A stretch of DNA of 64,000 bases from Mucilaginibacter corticis (GTDB lineage Bacteria; Bacteroidota; Bacteroidia; Sphingobacteriales; Sphingobacteriaceae): contig NZ_VLPK01000003.1 of NCBI RefSeq assembly GCF_007558865.1, positions 558,001 through 622,000 on the forward strand, in the 5' to 3' direction. Both the position numbers and the translations under genes were made by a program. Positions 26,469 through 34,575 of this stretch are shown here, piece after piece. The notes beneath the pieces are model-generated. The model was not told where the DNA came from and made no database searches. It saw nothing but the letters and a program-made list of their open reading frames with translations. The stretch's first letter is position 1. Every line of letters starts with the position of its first letter.

Positions 26469-27053
26469 ATGCCCAATAAGGAAAACCCGACAGAACAACC
26501 CGTAGTAATAGATAATACCAACATGGCTTCGGTTATTGAAACGCTGTTGCGGGTTACTGATAATAACGACCATAGGTTAAGTGACATGGCCGATAATAAG
26601 GCCCAGATATTGATCACGGTTAATTCCATTATCATATCTGCCATTATCAGCTTGCTGTTAAGAAACCTTAAGGACAACCAGTTTTTGGTGTTGCCATCGT
26701 ATATCCTGCTTTGTGTTAGTTTATTGACCATGATCCTGGCTATATTAGCTACGCGGCCTTCTATCCCCATGGGGCGCTTTACTGCAAAAGATCTGGCTGA
26801 TAAAAAGGTAAACCTTTTGTTTTTTGGCAATTTTTATAAAATGAAGCTTGATGATTATGCCAAGGGCATGAAAAGTATCCTGAATGATCCGGAGTTTTTA
26901 TATGATATACTGATCAAAGATGTTTATTCGCAGGGCGTAGTGCTTGGCCGCAAATATCGCTTACTCAGGGCCGCCTACAGCATTTTTATGTTCGGGCTAA
27001 TCGTCGCTATAGCTACGTTTATCATATCGTCCATGCGGAATAACGCATTGTAA
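26469..27053 (+). CDS. Pycsar-type membrane effector domain protein (DUF5706-like)
   Basis: 194 residues from the ATG at 26469; a frame from 26388 would add 27 atypical residues. The segment TLLRVTDNNDHRLSDMADNKAQILITV (25-51, read in parts) is characteristic of the DUF5706/PycTM effector family of the pyrimidine-cyclase anti-phage system. Helices at about 46-64, 76-94 and 169-188 anchor it. In Pycsar, cyclic CMP or UMP from a neighbouring PycC opens such a protein and damages the membrane. No cyclase gene is adjacent here, so it could be an orphan effector or have another cell-envelope role. Family call fair. Confidence 0.68.
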   Translation: MPNKENPTEQPVVIDNTNMASVIETLLRVTDNNDHRLSDMADNKAQILITVNSIIISAIISLLLRNLKDNQFLVLPSYILLCVSLLTMILAILATRPSIPMGRFTAKDLADKKVNLLFFGNFYKMKLDDYAKGMKSILNDPEFLYDILIKDVYSQGVVLGRKYRLLRAAYSIFMFGLIVAIATFIISSMRNNAL

Positions 27054-27204
27054 GGCCCATCTGCTTTAATTTCTTTTTTTCCTCAAAACCGGCTTATTTA
27101 TCCGGACCATATTTCTATTACCCAAAACTTAATAAAAGGGTAATATCCGCATAATGCTGTGGTACTTAGCTTTATCATAGTTAAAAAAACAATAAAATCT
27201 ACCT

Positions 27205-27591
27205 ATGGAAGCTAATGCAAACGCGCTAAACTGGTTCGAGATACCGGTTGATGATCTTGAACGCGCACAAGAGTTTTATGAAGAAATTTTTGATATGAAA
27301 ATGATTGCCCTACCCGAAATGCTTGGGATGAAAATGGCCGGTTTCCCTATCGACATGCAAAGCGGCAAAGTTGGCGGCGCTTTGGCCGAAAGCGAGAACC
27401 ACATTCCATCAGAAGACGGCGCGATCATCTATTTAAATGCAAACCCTGATATCCAGACCATCTTAGACAGAGTTGAAGATGCAGGTGGCGAAATAAACTT
27501 ACCAAGAACCGAGATAGGCGAAGGAATGGGTTTTATGGCCCTGATCATTGATATCGAGGGAAACCAGGTAGGACTGCACGCGCAAAATTAA
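27205..27591 (+). CDS. VOC family (glyoxalase/bleomycin resistance fold) protein
   Basis: 128 residues with the vicinal-oxygen-chelate fold: NWFEIPVDDLERAQEFYEEIF at 9-29 (first beta-alpha-beta unit), then VGGALAESENHIPSEDGAIIYLN, DRVEDAGGEI and the closing MALIIDIEGNQVGLHA. The His/Glu metal ligands are partly visible (Glu14-type, His73-type, Glu121-type). Substrate cannot be inferred; relatives include lyases, dioxygenases and resistance proteins. A single gene. Confidence 0.85.
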   Translation: MEANANALNWFEIPVDDLERAQEFYEEIFDMKMIALPEMLGMKMAGFPIDMQSGKVGGALAESENHIPSEDGAIIYLNANPDIQTILDRVEDAGGEINLPRTEIGEGMGFMALIIDIEGNQVGLHAQN

Positions 27592-27663
27592 TCTTTTACT
27601 ATTACAGCCGGGCTTTTTAACAATAGGTCCGGTTGTAGTTGTTAACAATTTGATAACCTGCAC

Positions 27664-27697
27664 TTTGGTCTAAGTAAATATGCGTTGTATTTATTTG
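27664..27697 (+). promoter_or_regulatory. Candidate promoter of the PiT/Usp operon
   Basis: TTTG at 27664-27667 and TTTATTTG at 27690-27697 (7 of 8 to TAnnTTTG) are separated by 22 bp, near the Bacteroidota sigma consensus spacing. It lies 36 bp before the PiT ATG. Confidence 0.4.
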
Positions 27698-27732
27698 GCT
27701 AATTAACAATCACAATTACCTTATTTAAGATC

Positions 27733-29157
27733 ATGCATTTTATATTGAATGTTATTACGCTCCCCTTTCTTGGCGAGATAGATTTAAGCGGCTCTATTTT
27801 GGTCGTTTTTTTTCTTTGTTTACTGGCGGTTGTCGGTTTTGAATTTGTTAACGGTTTTCATGATACCGCCAATGCGGTAGCAACGGTTATTTACACCAGG
27901 GCACTTAAACCGGTGGTTGCAATCCCATGGTCGGGATTTTTCAACTTCTTGGGTGTGTTTCTTGGCGGTGTGGCAGTTGCCATGAGCGTATTAAAACTAT
28001 TACCGCTTGATGCTTTGATGTCACTGCCCGTAAGTATAGGTGCCTGTATGGTGCTTTCAGTATTGGTAGCCTCAATCATCTGGAATTTAGGTACCTGGTA
28101 CCTGGGTATCCCTTGCTCAAGCTCTCACACTTTGTACGGTGCGCTAATTGGCTCAAGCCTTGCTTTTACTTTTTTTTACGGCGGCCCGGGTGTTAACTGG
28201 GACAAAGCAAAAGAAATTGGCCTGTCATTAATCTTATCGCCTGTATTTGGCTTTGGCGCGGCAGCCTTGCTAATGTTCCTTATAAAGGATGTATTTAAAT
28301 CAAAAGCACTGCTGCATATCCCTACGGGCGAAAATGACCGCCCTCCGTTTTTAGTACGTGCGCTGTTGATCACTACCTGTACCCTGGTTAGCTTTTTCCA
28401 CGGAAGTAATGACGGACAAAAAGGTGTAGGCTTATTAATGCTGATCCTGATCGCATTTTTACCGGCAAAATTTGCTGTAAATCATAGCATATCAAGCGAC
28501 AAAATGTTGCTGTCACTAAACACTACAGAGCAGGTATTAAGCAGGGCCACAATTACAGGTGATGCAGGCAAAGCAGAGATCATGAAGACTGATTCGGCTA
28601 TTGACAGGGCAAAAGGTGAATTAACCATTGCCGAAGCCCAAAAAGGCAAATCTCCTTATAAGATTCGTAAGGAATTAAAATCTGTGATCAAAGATCTTGG
28701 CGTAGTTACAGCTGATACGAATATTAAATTTACAGATGCGGACAAAACAATTCTGACCTCCGACTCAAAAAATATTACCAGTATTACAGACTTTGCCCCA
28801 ATATGGGTAATAGCCACTATATCTATTTCTTTAGGCTTAGGTACAATGATCGGCTGGAAACGTATTGTAGTTACCATTGGCGAGAAAATTGGTAATGAGC
28901 ATTTAAATTATGCCCAGGGTGCTTCATCAGAGATCGTTGCTGCATCTACTATCGCTATCAGTACATCATTAGGTTTACCGGTAAGTACCACGCACGTACT
29001 ATCAAGCGGTATAGCCGGATCAATGATGGCTGCCGGCGGAACTAAAAACTTAAATAACGGTACTTTAAAAAGCATCGGTTTGGCCTGGGTACTTACTTTG
29101 CCTGTATCAATGCTGTTAGGATTATTGTTATTCGTCCTTTTCCGCCTGTTTATTTAA
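27733..29157 (+). CDS. pit: Low-affinity inorganic phosphate transporter, PiT family
   Basis: 474-residue membrane protein with the two PiT signature repeats: GFHDTANAVATVIYTRAL (residues about 44-61) in the N half and a second, SSEIVAASTIAISTSLGLPVSTTHVLSSG, in the C half. About ten helices are interrupted by a hydrophilic insert of about 100 residues (roughly 250-350, from SSDKMLLSLN to DSKNITS). It moves phosphate with a cation across the inner membrane. The universal stress protein gene follows 24 bp later, so the two are co-transcribed. Confidence 0.92.
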   Translation: MHFILNVITLPFLGEIDLSGSILVVFFLCLLAVVGFEFVNGFHDTANAVATVIYTRALKPVVAIPWSGFFNFLGVFLGGVAVAMSVLKLLPLDALMSLPVSIGACMVLSVLVASIIWNLGTWYLGIPCSSSHTLYGALIGSSLAFTFFYGGPGVNWDKAKEIGLSLILSPVFGFGAAALLMFLIKDVFKSKALLHIPTGENDRPPFLVRALLITTCTLVSFFHGSNDGQKGVGLLMLILIAFLPAKFAVNHSISSDKMLLSLNTTEQVLSRATITGDAGKAEIMKTDSAIDRAKGELTIAEAQKGKSPYKIRKELKSVIKDLGVVTADTNIKFTDADKTILTSDSKNITSITDFAPIWVIATISISLGLGTMIGWKRIVVTIGEKIGNEHLNYAQGASSEIVAASTIAISTSLGLPVSTTHVLSSGIAGSMMAAGGTKNLNNGTLKSIGLAWVLTLPVSMLLGLLLFVLFRLFI

Positions 29158-29181
29158 ACGTACCTTTAACCTAAGAAGAAA

Positions 29182-30003
29182 ATGAAACAGATACTTGTTG
29201 CTACCGATTTTTCATATTGCGCAGCCAATGCCATGGAATATGCTATGGCTTTAGCAAAACTACTTAAAATGGAAGTTTGCGTAATACACGCTATACACCC
29301 TACCGAAGGTGTTAATAACAATATTTACAATGCCATTTATATTGACGATTACTATGACAATAAAAAACAGGCGTTAAAAGAATGGGCCGGTAAATTTACT
29401 TCGAGAGAAGAATATAGGGATATTGATGTGATCACTATCTGCGGTGTAGGCTTCCTGAAAAATGTCATCACAAATTATATTGCAGAACACCGCGTAGAGC
29501 TATTGGTTATGGGCATAACCGGCTCGACAGGCATAACCGGCATTGTGGGCAGTAACGCCAGCATGATGGTATCGCTGGTTAAAACGCCGACGCTGATCGT
29601 TCCGCTTGAAAGCAAGCTATCTGAAAACCCGGTGATCACCCTGGCTACAGATTACGAAACAAGACTGTCTGCCGAGGACGTTAACGCCTTGAATGAAATG
29701 GTAGAAGCATTTAAATCTGATAAGATGAACGTATTATACGTTACCGAAGGTGCCCAAAAGAAAAATATCGAAACCATTGAACATAAACTGCAGGACCTGA
29801 TCAAAAACGCTAAGCTTGAGTTTAACTATATCCAGGACAGCCGCCCGTTAAACGGCATTATGGATTTTGTGGAGAAAAACGAAACCGATATACTTTGCCT
29901 GGTAAAACATCACCATAACATAGTTTACCGTTTGTTTACCAGAAGCACCGTAAATCAGGTAATGAACAAATCTGTAAAAGCCATATTGGTTTTACACGAA
30001 TAG
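29182..30003 (+). CDS. Universal stress protein (tandem Usp domains)
   Basis: 273 residues with two Usp domains. The first starts MKQILVATDFSYCAANAMEYA and carries the nucleotide-binding signature VMGITGSTGITGIVGSNA (about 109-126). The second begins at about residue 150 (PVITLATDYE) and lacks a clear GxxGxxxxxxG(S/T) motif, ending TRSTVNQVMNKSVKAILVL. It probably binds ATP. Its operon with a phosphate transporter suggests a role in phosphate or energy stress. Confidence 0.87.
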   Translation: MKQILVATDFSYCAANAMEYAMALAKLLKMEVCVIHAIHPTEGVNNNIYNAIYIDDYYDNKKQALKEWAGKFTSREEYRDIDVITICGVGFLKNVITNYIAEHRVELLVMGITGSTGITGIVGSNASMMVSLVKTPTLIVPLESKLSENPVITLATDYETRLSAEDVNALNEMVEAFKSDKMNVLYVTEGAQKKNIETIEHKLQDLIKNAKLEFNYIQDSRPLNGIMDFVEKNETDILCLVKHHHNIVYRLFTRSTVNQVMNKSVKAILVLHE

Positions 30004-30026
30004 GCATCAGCAATCTTACAAGCTCT

Positions 30027-30075
30027 AAAAGCGTTGTTATTTGAGTACCATACTTCAAATAACAACGCTTTTTTT
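30027..30075 (+). terminator. Strong terminator after the PiT/Usp operon
   Basis: An 18-bp perfect stem, AAAAGCGTTGTTATTTGA (30027-30044) and TCAAATAACAACGCTTTT (30055-30072), is followed by T residues. It also lies 17 bp past the stop of the convergent AraC gene and can serve both. Confidence 0.9.
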
Positions 30076-30092
30076 ATGCTATTAAAACAGGT

Positions 30093-30995
30093 TTAATTAA
30101 CATGTCTGTACGCGCTGGGCGATTTACCGGTTTTTGTTTTAAAGATCTTGGTAAAGTGCGACGGGTGCTCAAACCCTAAGCCATAAGCTATCTCACTGAT
30201 AGAGTTATTAGTGCCCCATAATAACGATTTTGCTTTGTCTACCAGTTCAAGATGGATATGCTCCTGCGTAGTTTTCCCTGTAAATTTATTCAACAAATCA
30301 GATAAATAATTGGGCGACAGGTTAAGCTTTGACGCAAAATATTTAACACTTGGCAATCCAACATCGATCAAACTGCTTTGCGAAAAATAATCTTTTAGCA
30401 ATGTTTCAAACTGCTGCACTACATCCGAGTTGACTTTTTTTCGGGTGTAAAATTGACGATCGTAAAACCGGTCGCAATAATTAAGCAATAGCTCGATATT
30501 ACTCACAATAAGCCCCTGGGTATGTTTATCGATATTTTGCGCGTACTCCCTTTCTATCTTAGCTAAGCAATCTTTAATGATCTGCTTCTCGTCTTCAGAT
30601 ATATGCAGGGCTTCATTAGCCTCATAATTAAAAAATGAATACTGGTGGATCTTTCTACCCAGATCCGTGCCATGGATCAGGTCGGGATGGATAAACAGCG
30701 CCCAACCTTCGTCCACTGTAACATTAGCCCCGGGCGCAATTACCTGCCAGGGTGCGGTAAACATCAACGAACCTTCATTAAAATCATAGTGGCCTTTGCC
30801 ATATTTTAAGTATCCCTCAAACTTTTTACAGGATATCGTATAAAATCCAAAGCGGTAAAATCCGTCGGTTTTAGGGCGTTTAGCATAAAAGTCGGTATGT
30901 TCAATCACGCTGATCAACGGATGTTTGGGCGGCGTGTATTGAACCAGCCTATGCAGGTCGCTTATATTTTCAAGGTCGATATAGTTTTCTGACAT
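30093..30995 (-). CDS. AraC-family transcriptional regulator
   Basis: 300 residues: an N-terminal cupin-like sensing half (YGKGHYDFNEGSLMFTAPWQV at about 80-100) and a C-terminal HTH_18 domain (about 200-298: PSVKYFASKLNLSPNYLSDLLNKFTG, then SISEIAYGLGFEHPSHFTKIF, GKSPSAYR). In many Bacteroidota this type of regulator is paired with a short-chain dehydrogenase, which here lies directly upstream on the same strand. A terminator hairpin between them suggests separate transcripts. Confidence 0.88.
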   Translation of the reverse strand: MSENYIDLENISDLHRLVQYTPPKHPLISVIEHTDFYAKRPKTDGFYRFGFYTISCKKFEGYLKYGKGHYDFNEGSLMFTAPWQVIAPGANVTVDEGWALFIHPDLIHGTDLGRKIHQYSFFNYEANEALHISEDEKQIIKDCLAKIEREYAQNIDKHTQGLIVSNIELLLNYCDRFYDRQFYTRKKVNSDVVQQFETLLKDYFSQSSLIDVGLPSVKYFASKLNLSPNYLSDLLNKFTGKTTQEHIHLELVDKAKSLLWGTNNSISEIAYGLGFEHPSHFTKIFKTKTGKSPSAYRHVN

Positions 30996-31030
30996 ATTGT
31001 TACAGTAATATAAAGTTACACTAAAAATTT

Positions 31031-31053
31031 GGCTGCCCCAGATCAGGGCAGCC
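31031..31053 (-). terminator. Terminator after the SDR gene
   Basis: GGCTGCCC (31031-31038) pairs with GGGCAGCC (31046-31053). On the minus strand it is followed by AAATTTTTAG. It lies 9 bp from the SDR stop and before the AraC start. Confidence 0.7.
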
Positions 31054-31062
31054 GTTGATTTT

Positions 31063-31875
31063 TTAGAAACCGGTTTGCGCGGCCATCATTTTCTTGAACT
31101 CCACATCACTCATTTGCCTGCGTGATTCAACAAGATGCGCTGCCTCCTGGCTCGTAGGGTAGCGTAATTTTTCAGTGCCGTCCGTTGCTGCTTCGTAAAT
31201 CGTATCAGCTACTTCATCAAGGTTTTCAGACATAGGCCAGTTGTCTAACATCTTAATAAAATTATCAAACGGAGCCTGGTAATCATCAATACCGTTCGCA
31301 TTAATCAGCGTCATCGAGCGGCCTGAAAATTCAGTTTTATAACCGCCCGGTTCAACAATTTTTAAGCGGATACTCAATGGATTTAATTCATATTGAATGG
31401 ATTCTGTCAAACCTTCTACCGCGAATTTGGTAGCATGATAAAACGATGAGAAGGGAAACGTAACCCTGCCCCCTACTGATGATACGTTGATGATCACACC
31501 GTATTTATGTTTACGCATGCCGGGCAACACGGCTTGAGTAACCGCTATCAGCCCAAAAACATTTACATCAAATTGTTTTTTGATGTTTTCTTCTGTAGCG
31601 GGTTCAAGCGCACCTAAAGCACCGTAGCCCGCGTTGTTAACCAGCACATCAATTTTGCCGAATTTTTCTATGCCCTGCGCTACCGCTGTTTTTATTGTGG
31701 CCTTGTCAGTAACATCCAGTTTAGATACCAATACATCATCAAGATTGGTCAGTTCGGTTTCCTTTTCAGGTGAACGCATGGTTGCTATCACGTTCCAGCC
31801 ATTTTTATGAAATAAATTAGCTGCTGCCCTGCCAAAGCCCGAAGAAGCACCTGTTATCAATACTGTCTTTTTCAT
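31063..31875 (-). CDS. Short-chain dehydrogenase/reductase
   Basis: 270-residue classical SDR. The cofactor motif TGASSGFG is at residues 7-14, NNAGYG at about 81-86, the catalytic Ser is in INVSSVGG and the YxxxK pair in YHATKFAVEG (about 150-159). An Arg shortly after strand 2 (ATMRSPEKE) suggests NADP(H). The substrate is unknown. It is paired with an AraC-type regulator, a common arrangement in the phylum. Confidence 0.9.
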   Translation of the reverse strand: MKKTVLITGASSGFGRAAANLFHKNGWNVIATMRSPEKETELTNLDDVLVSKLDVTDKATIKTAVAQGIEKFGKIDVLVNNAGYGALGALEPATEENIKKQFDVNVFGLIAVTQAVLPGMRKHKYGVIINVSSVGGRVTFPFSSFYHATKFAVEGLTESIQYELNPLSIRLKIVEPGGYKTEFSGRSMTLINANGIDDYQAPFDNFIKMLDNWPMSENLDEVADTIYEAATDGTEKLRYPTSQEAAHLVESRRQMSDVEFKKMMAAQTGF

Positions 31876-31980
31876 TTGTCGTTATGTTTTAATTTATAAG
31901 ACAAATGTCCGGCTAATGCCAAAGAGCCATTTATATGTTTCTACTCATCGCTTATACATTTTAAGGATTGTAACCGGATA

Positions 31981-33086
31981 TCATTGCTCAAACAATTCCT
32001 CTGCAGTTTTCCGGGTAAGGCCATAATAAAACTTTTGGCCGGGATAGTATTTTTCACGCAATTCAAAATTTTCAAATGCAGGTCCTCCGGGGATATCAAC
32101 GTATTGCTTTGGGTCTCTGCTGGCAACGATCCAATATTTTGACCTGCCATTTACCCTTACTTCAAGCGACGGATCATAATTCCCCTTGTCCGTACGCCAA
32201 TATTGCGTTAACTTAAAATCCGGGCGGTATTTCCAGCCCCGCTTGCTGTAATATGCGCTATCCACAGACCATGATGATAGTTCTGACAAGCTTTCGTTTT
32301 GTGTTGCTATAGCGATAGGCTACCATCTTTAAGCTTTAAAAATTTAGCTACCGGGTACGGTTCTTTTTCGATAAAATCAATTCCCGAATAACCATTATAC
32401 AGTTTTCTTGAGTCGATAACTTGATCTGCAAGATGTAGCACCCTTAATCTTGAATAATTGCCCATCGTGGCTGTAAGGGCGCATCTATCCATCTTCGCAC
32501 TGTTACCATTATTGTATATCTCAAAACCTATTTCATCAGGTTTATCACTGCGGATGCTCACTTTTAAATAAGGATTTGACCTGTTTAAAAATTGCTCGAT
32601 AAAAATATATACGGATAATTGTTCTACCTCGGGATGGTTAGGGTCAGGATGTGATACCACCCCTCTGCACTGGTCAGCAGGGTTATAAGCATTAGCATTC
32701 TCACTATCACCGGCCCAGAACAGCTTTCCCCATTTTCCGTCAATGGCCGATGGTGAGATCTCGCTGTATTCTATTTTGTTATCCACCACTGGTTCAACAG
32801 CAATAAAATTTATAAGATATGTCTTTCCATGATACTCATACCCCACCCTTATCAGCCCCCTTGGTCCACCTGTCCCTTTATCGCCGGTTTCAACACCATT
32901 CGGCCATAAACTAAACACTATTCCATTGTGAATACCCCATGTTTTGTTGTCTGATCCTGCACCGGGACGGATCCAATCTGTTTTGCCGGTTAAATTTTGT
33001 GCATTTAAACCGGTGCCAAAAATCATCAATAAAAATATTGTGCATACAACGCTTGGTTTTGTCAGCATATGAGAAATAAGCTTCAT
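31981..33086 (-). pseudogene. Secreted protein gene split by a frameshift
   Basis: Two consecutive frames form one gene. The first (33086 to 32307) begins with signal peptide MKLISHMLTKPSVVCTIFLLMIF and ends LKLKDGSLSL at an early stop. The second continues without a start of its own from about 32319 (PIAIATQNESLSELSSW) to 31981, so the upstream ATG and downstream body match only if one frame shift lies between about 32307 and 32320. The joined product would be about 370 residues, rich in Trp, Gly and Asn, and looks exported. I do not recognise the family. Either a real inactivating mutation or a sequencing error; no homopolymer marks the spot. Confidence 0.7.
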
Positions 33087-33170
33087 TATATAAAATCAAA
33101 CTTCTAAGGTACATAGCATAACGTGTTTATCCATCACCTAGACAATTCGTTAAAAAAATAAAAAAATAAA

Positions 33171-33202
33171 TTTGCGTAACCCAAAAGTTACTTATATATT
33201 TG
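33171..33202 (+). promoter_or_regulatory. Bacteroidota-type promoter of the SRPBCC/ArsR operon
   Basis: TTTG (33171-33174), a 20-bp spacer and TATATTTG (33195-33202) match TTTG-N19-21-TAnnTTTG exactly. The ATG follows at 33225. Two palindromic operator candidates overlap it. Confidence 0.8.
33176..33191. promoter_or_regulatory. ArsR-type operator 1 (between -33 and -7)
   Basis: GTAACCCAAAAGTTAC: 5-bp inverted arms GTAAC/GTTAC in a 16-bp frame, same frame as operator 2. Confidence 0.65.
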
Positions 33203-33203
33203 A

Positions 33204-33219
33204 GTAACTTAAAAGTTAC
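33204..33219. promoter_or_regulatory. ArsR-type operator 2 (just after -7)
   Basis: GTAACTTAAAAGTTAC: perfect 7-bp inverted arms around AA, 28 bp from operator 1. It ends 5 bp before the ATG. Confidence 0.72.
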
Positions 33220-33224
33220 CCATT

Positions 33225-33677
33225 ATGGCGAAAATCATAAAACACCAGTATTTCTTCTCCCATCCTGTCGAAACGGTTTGGGAATACCTAACCAATTCTG
33301 AACTCATGGGCCAATGGCTCATGAAAAACAATTTCGAGCCCGTGGTCGGCCATGAATTTCAATTCAGGACCGGCGGAAAGGCAAACCTGAACTTTGACGG
33401 CATCTTTTATTGCAAAGTATTAGAGATCGATCCGTTAAAAAAATTAGTGTACTCATGGAACTGCGGCCCGGGCGAAGGCAAGATCACGCTCGAATCGGTA
33501 GTGACCTGGCAACTGGAAGCTAAAGAAAACGGAACAGAAGTATTTTTAGACCACCGCGGCTTTAACCAGGAAGAGAACCTTGATATGTATCATGGCCTGA
33601 TGCATGGCTGGTTAGAGAAATTCCAGAATATTGAAAAACTTTTAAACCCGGCAAAAGATGGCAATACCAACGCTTGA
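33225..33677 (+). CDS. SRPBCC (AHSA1-type) domain protein
   Basis: 150 residues of the START-like AHSA1 family: HPVETVWEYLTNSELMGQWL at 11-30, FQFRTGG, KVLEIDPLKKLVYSW and the C-terminal helix MYHGLMHGWLEKFQNIEKLL. The fold has a hydrophobic ligand pocket; the natural ligand is unknown. The ArsR gene starts inside its last 20 bases. In many bacteria AHSA1 proteins are encoded with ArsR-type repressors, which supports the operon. Confidence 0.87.
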   Translation: MAKIIKHQYFFSHPVETVWEYLTNSELMGQWLMKNNFEPVVGHEFQFRTGGKANLNFDGIFYCKVLEIDPLKKLVYSWNCGPGEGKITLESVVTWQLEAKENGTEVFLDHRGFNQEENLDMYHGLMHGWLEKFQNIEKLLNPAKDGNTNA

Positions 33678-33981
33678 TACTTTCCAGGTGATTGGCGACC
33701 CCAGCAGAAGGAAGATGCTCATGCTGCTATCTGAAGACAGCCTGACCATTAACAGCCTTGCTGATAATTTCGACATGAGCCGCCCTGCCGTTTCAAAGCA
33801 CGTAAAGATCCTGGAAACAGCGGGCTTTATTTCGATCAAGGACCTTGGCCGAGAACGTTATTGCACACTTAAAAAAGATGGTTTTGATGAACTGAAGGCC
33901 TGGCTCAATTATTTCGACCAGTTCTGGGCATCGAAACTGAAAAACCTGGAGACTTTATTAAACAAGAAATTACCCAACTAA
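33658..33981 (+). CDS. ArsR-family winged-helix repressor
   Basis: 107 residues with an HTH_20/ArsR domain: FQVIGDPSRRKMLMLLSE at 7-24, then LTINSLADNFDMSRPAVSKHVKIL (recognition helix SRPAVSKHV) and the wing DLGRERYCTLKK. No metal-binding Cys motif is visible, so it probably senses an organic ligand. The start codon overlaps the SRPBCC gene by 20 nt. It likely represses its own operon through the two palindromes upstream. Confidence 0.9.
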   Translation: MAIPTLDTFQVIGDPSRRKMLMLLSEDSLTINSLADNFDMSRPAVSKHVKILETAGFISIKDLGRERYCTLKKDGFDELKAWLNYFDQFWASKLKNLETLLNKKLPN

Positions 33982-33993
33982 AACCCTATAAAC

Positions 33994-34464
33994 ATGACAA
34001 CAGCAGATTTTACTACTACCTTAACGGTAGACCAAAGCCCGGAAGAAGTTTTCGGCGCCATTAATGACATCCGCGCCTGGTGGTCTGAAGACTTTAAAGG
34101 CAATTCTGAAAAACAGGATGATGAATTTGAGGTACGCTTTGCGGACATGCATTATTCTAAACAAAAACTAACAGAAGTTATTAAAAATGAAAAGGTTGTT
34201 TGGCTGGTTACAGAGAGCCATTTAAGTTTCCTTGAGGATAAAGATGAATGGACCGGCACCAGGATCATCTTTGAGATCGCACAAAAAGATGGTAAAACGC
34301 AATTGAATTTCACCCATATTGGTTTAATACCCGAAAGCGAATGCTATAACGACTGCTTTAAGGGCTGGAACTATTTTCTGCACCATAGCTTGTTCAACCT
34401 GATCACCACGGGCAAAGGGCAACCGCATCGCCTGGAAGACGCAACAGTAAAAACAGAAGTGTAG
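33994..34464 (+). CDS. SRPBCC (AHSA1-type) domain protein
   Basis: 156 residues, second START-like protein of the operon, 12 bp after the ArsR gene. Recognisable segments are TLTVDQSPEEVFGAINDIRAWW at 9-30, EVIKNEKVVWLV, TRIIFEIAQKDGKTQLNFTHIGL and the closing WNYFLHHSLFNLITTGKG. Sequence differs strongly from the first SRPBCC gene, so this is not a recent duplication. Ligand unknown. Confidence 0.85.
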   Translation: MTTADFTTTLTVDQSPEEVFGAINDIRAWWSEDFKGNSEKQDDEFEVRFADMHYSKQKLTEVIKNEKVVWLVTESHLSFLEDKDEWTGTRIIFEIAQKDGKTQLNFTHIGLIPESECYNDCFKGWNYFLHHSLFNLITTGKGQPHRLEDATVKTEV

Positions 34465-34481
34465 TTACATTTCAATAACAT

Positions 34482-34514
34482 AAAAGAGCCGACTTTAAAG
34501 AAGCCGGCTCTTTT
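34482..34514. terminator. Bidirectional terminator between ArsR and RND operons
   Basis: AAAAGAGCCG (34482-34491) pairs with CGGCTCTTTT (34505-34514). It lies 17 bp past the SRPBCC stop and 61 bp past the end of the efflux operon on the other strand. Confidence 0.8.
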
Positions 34515-34575
34515 ATGTTAAATTCGTCATTTTTTACTAAAGGCATAAACCATGACGATCTGTTATACGATAGAT

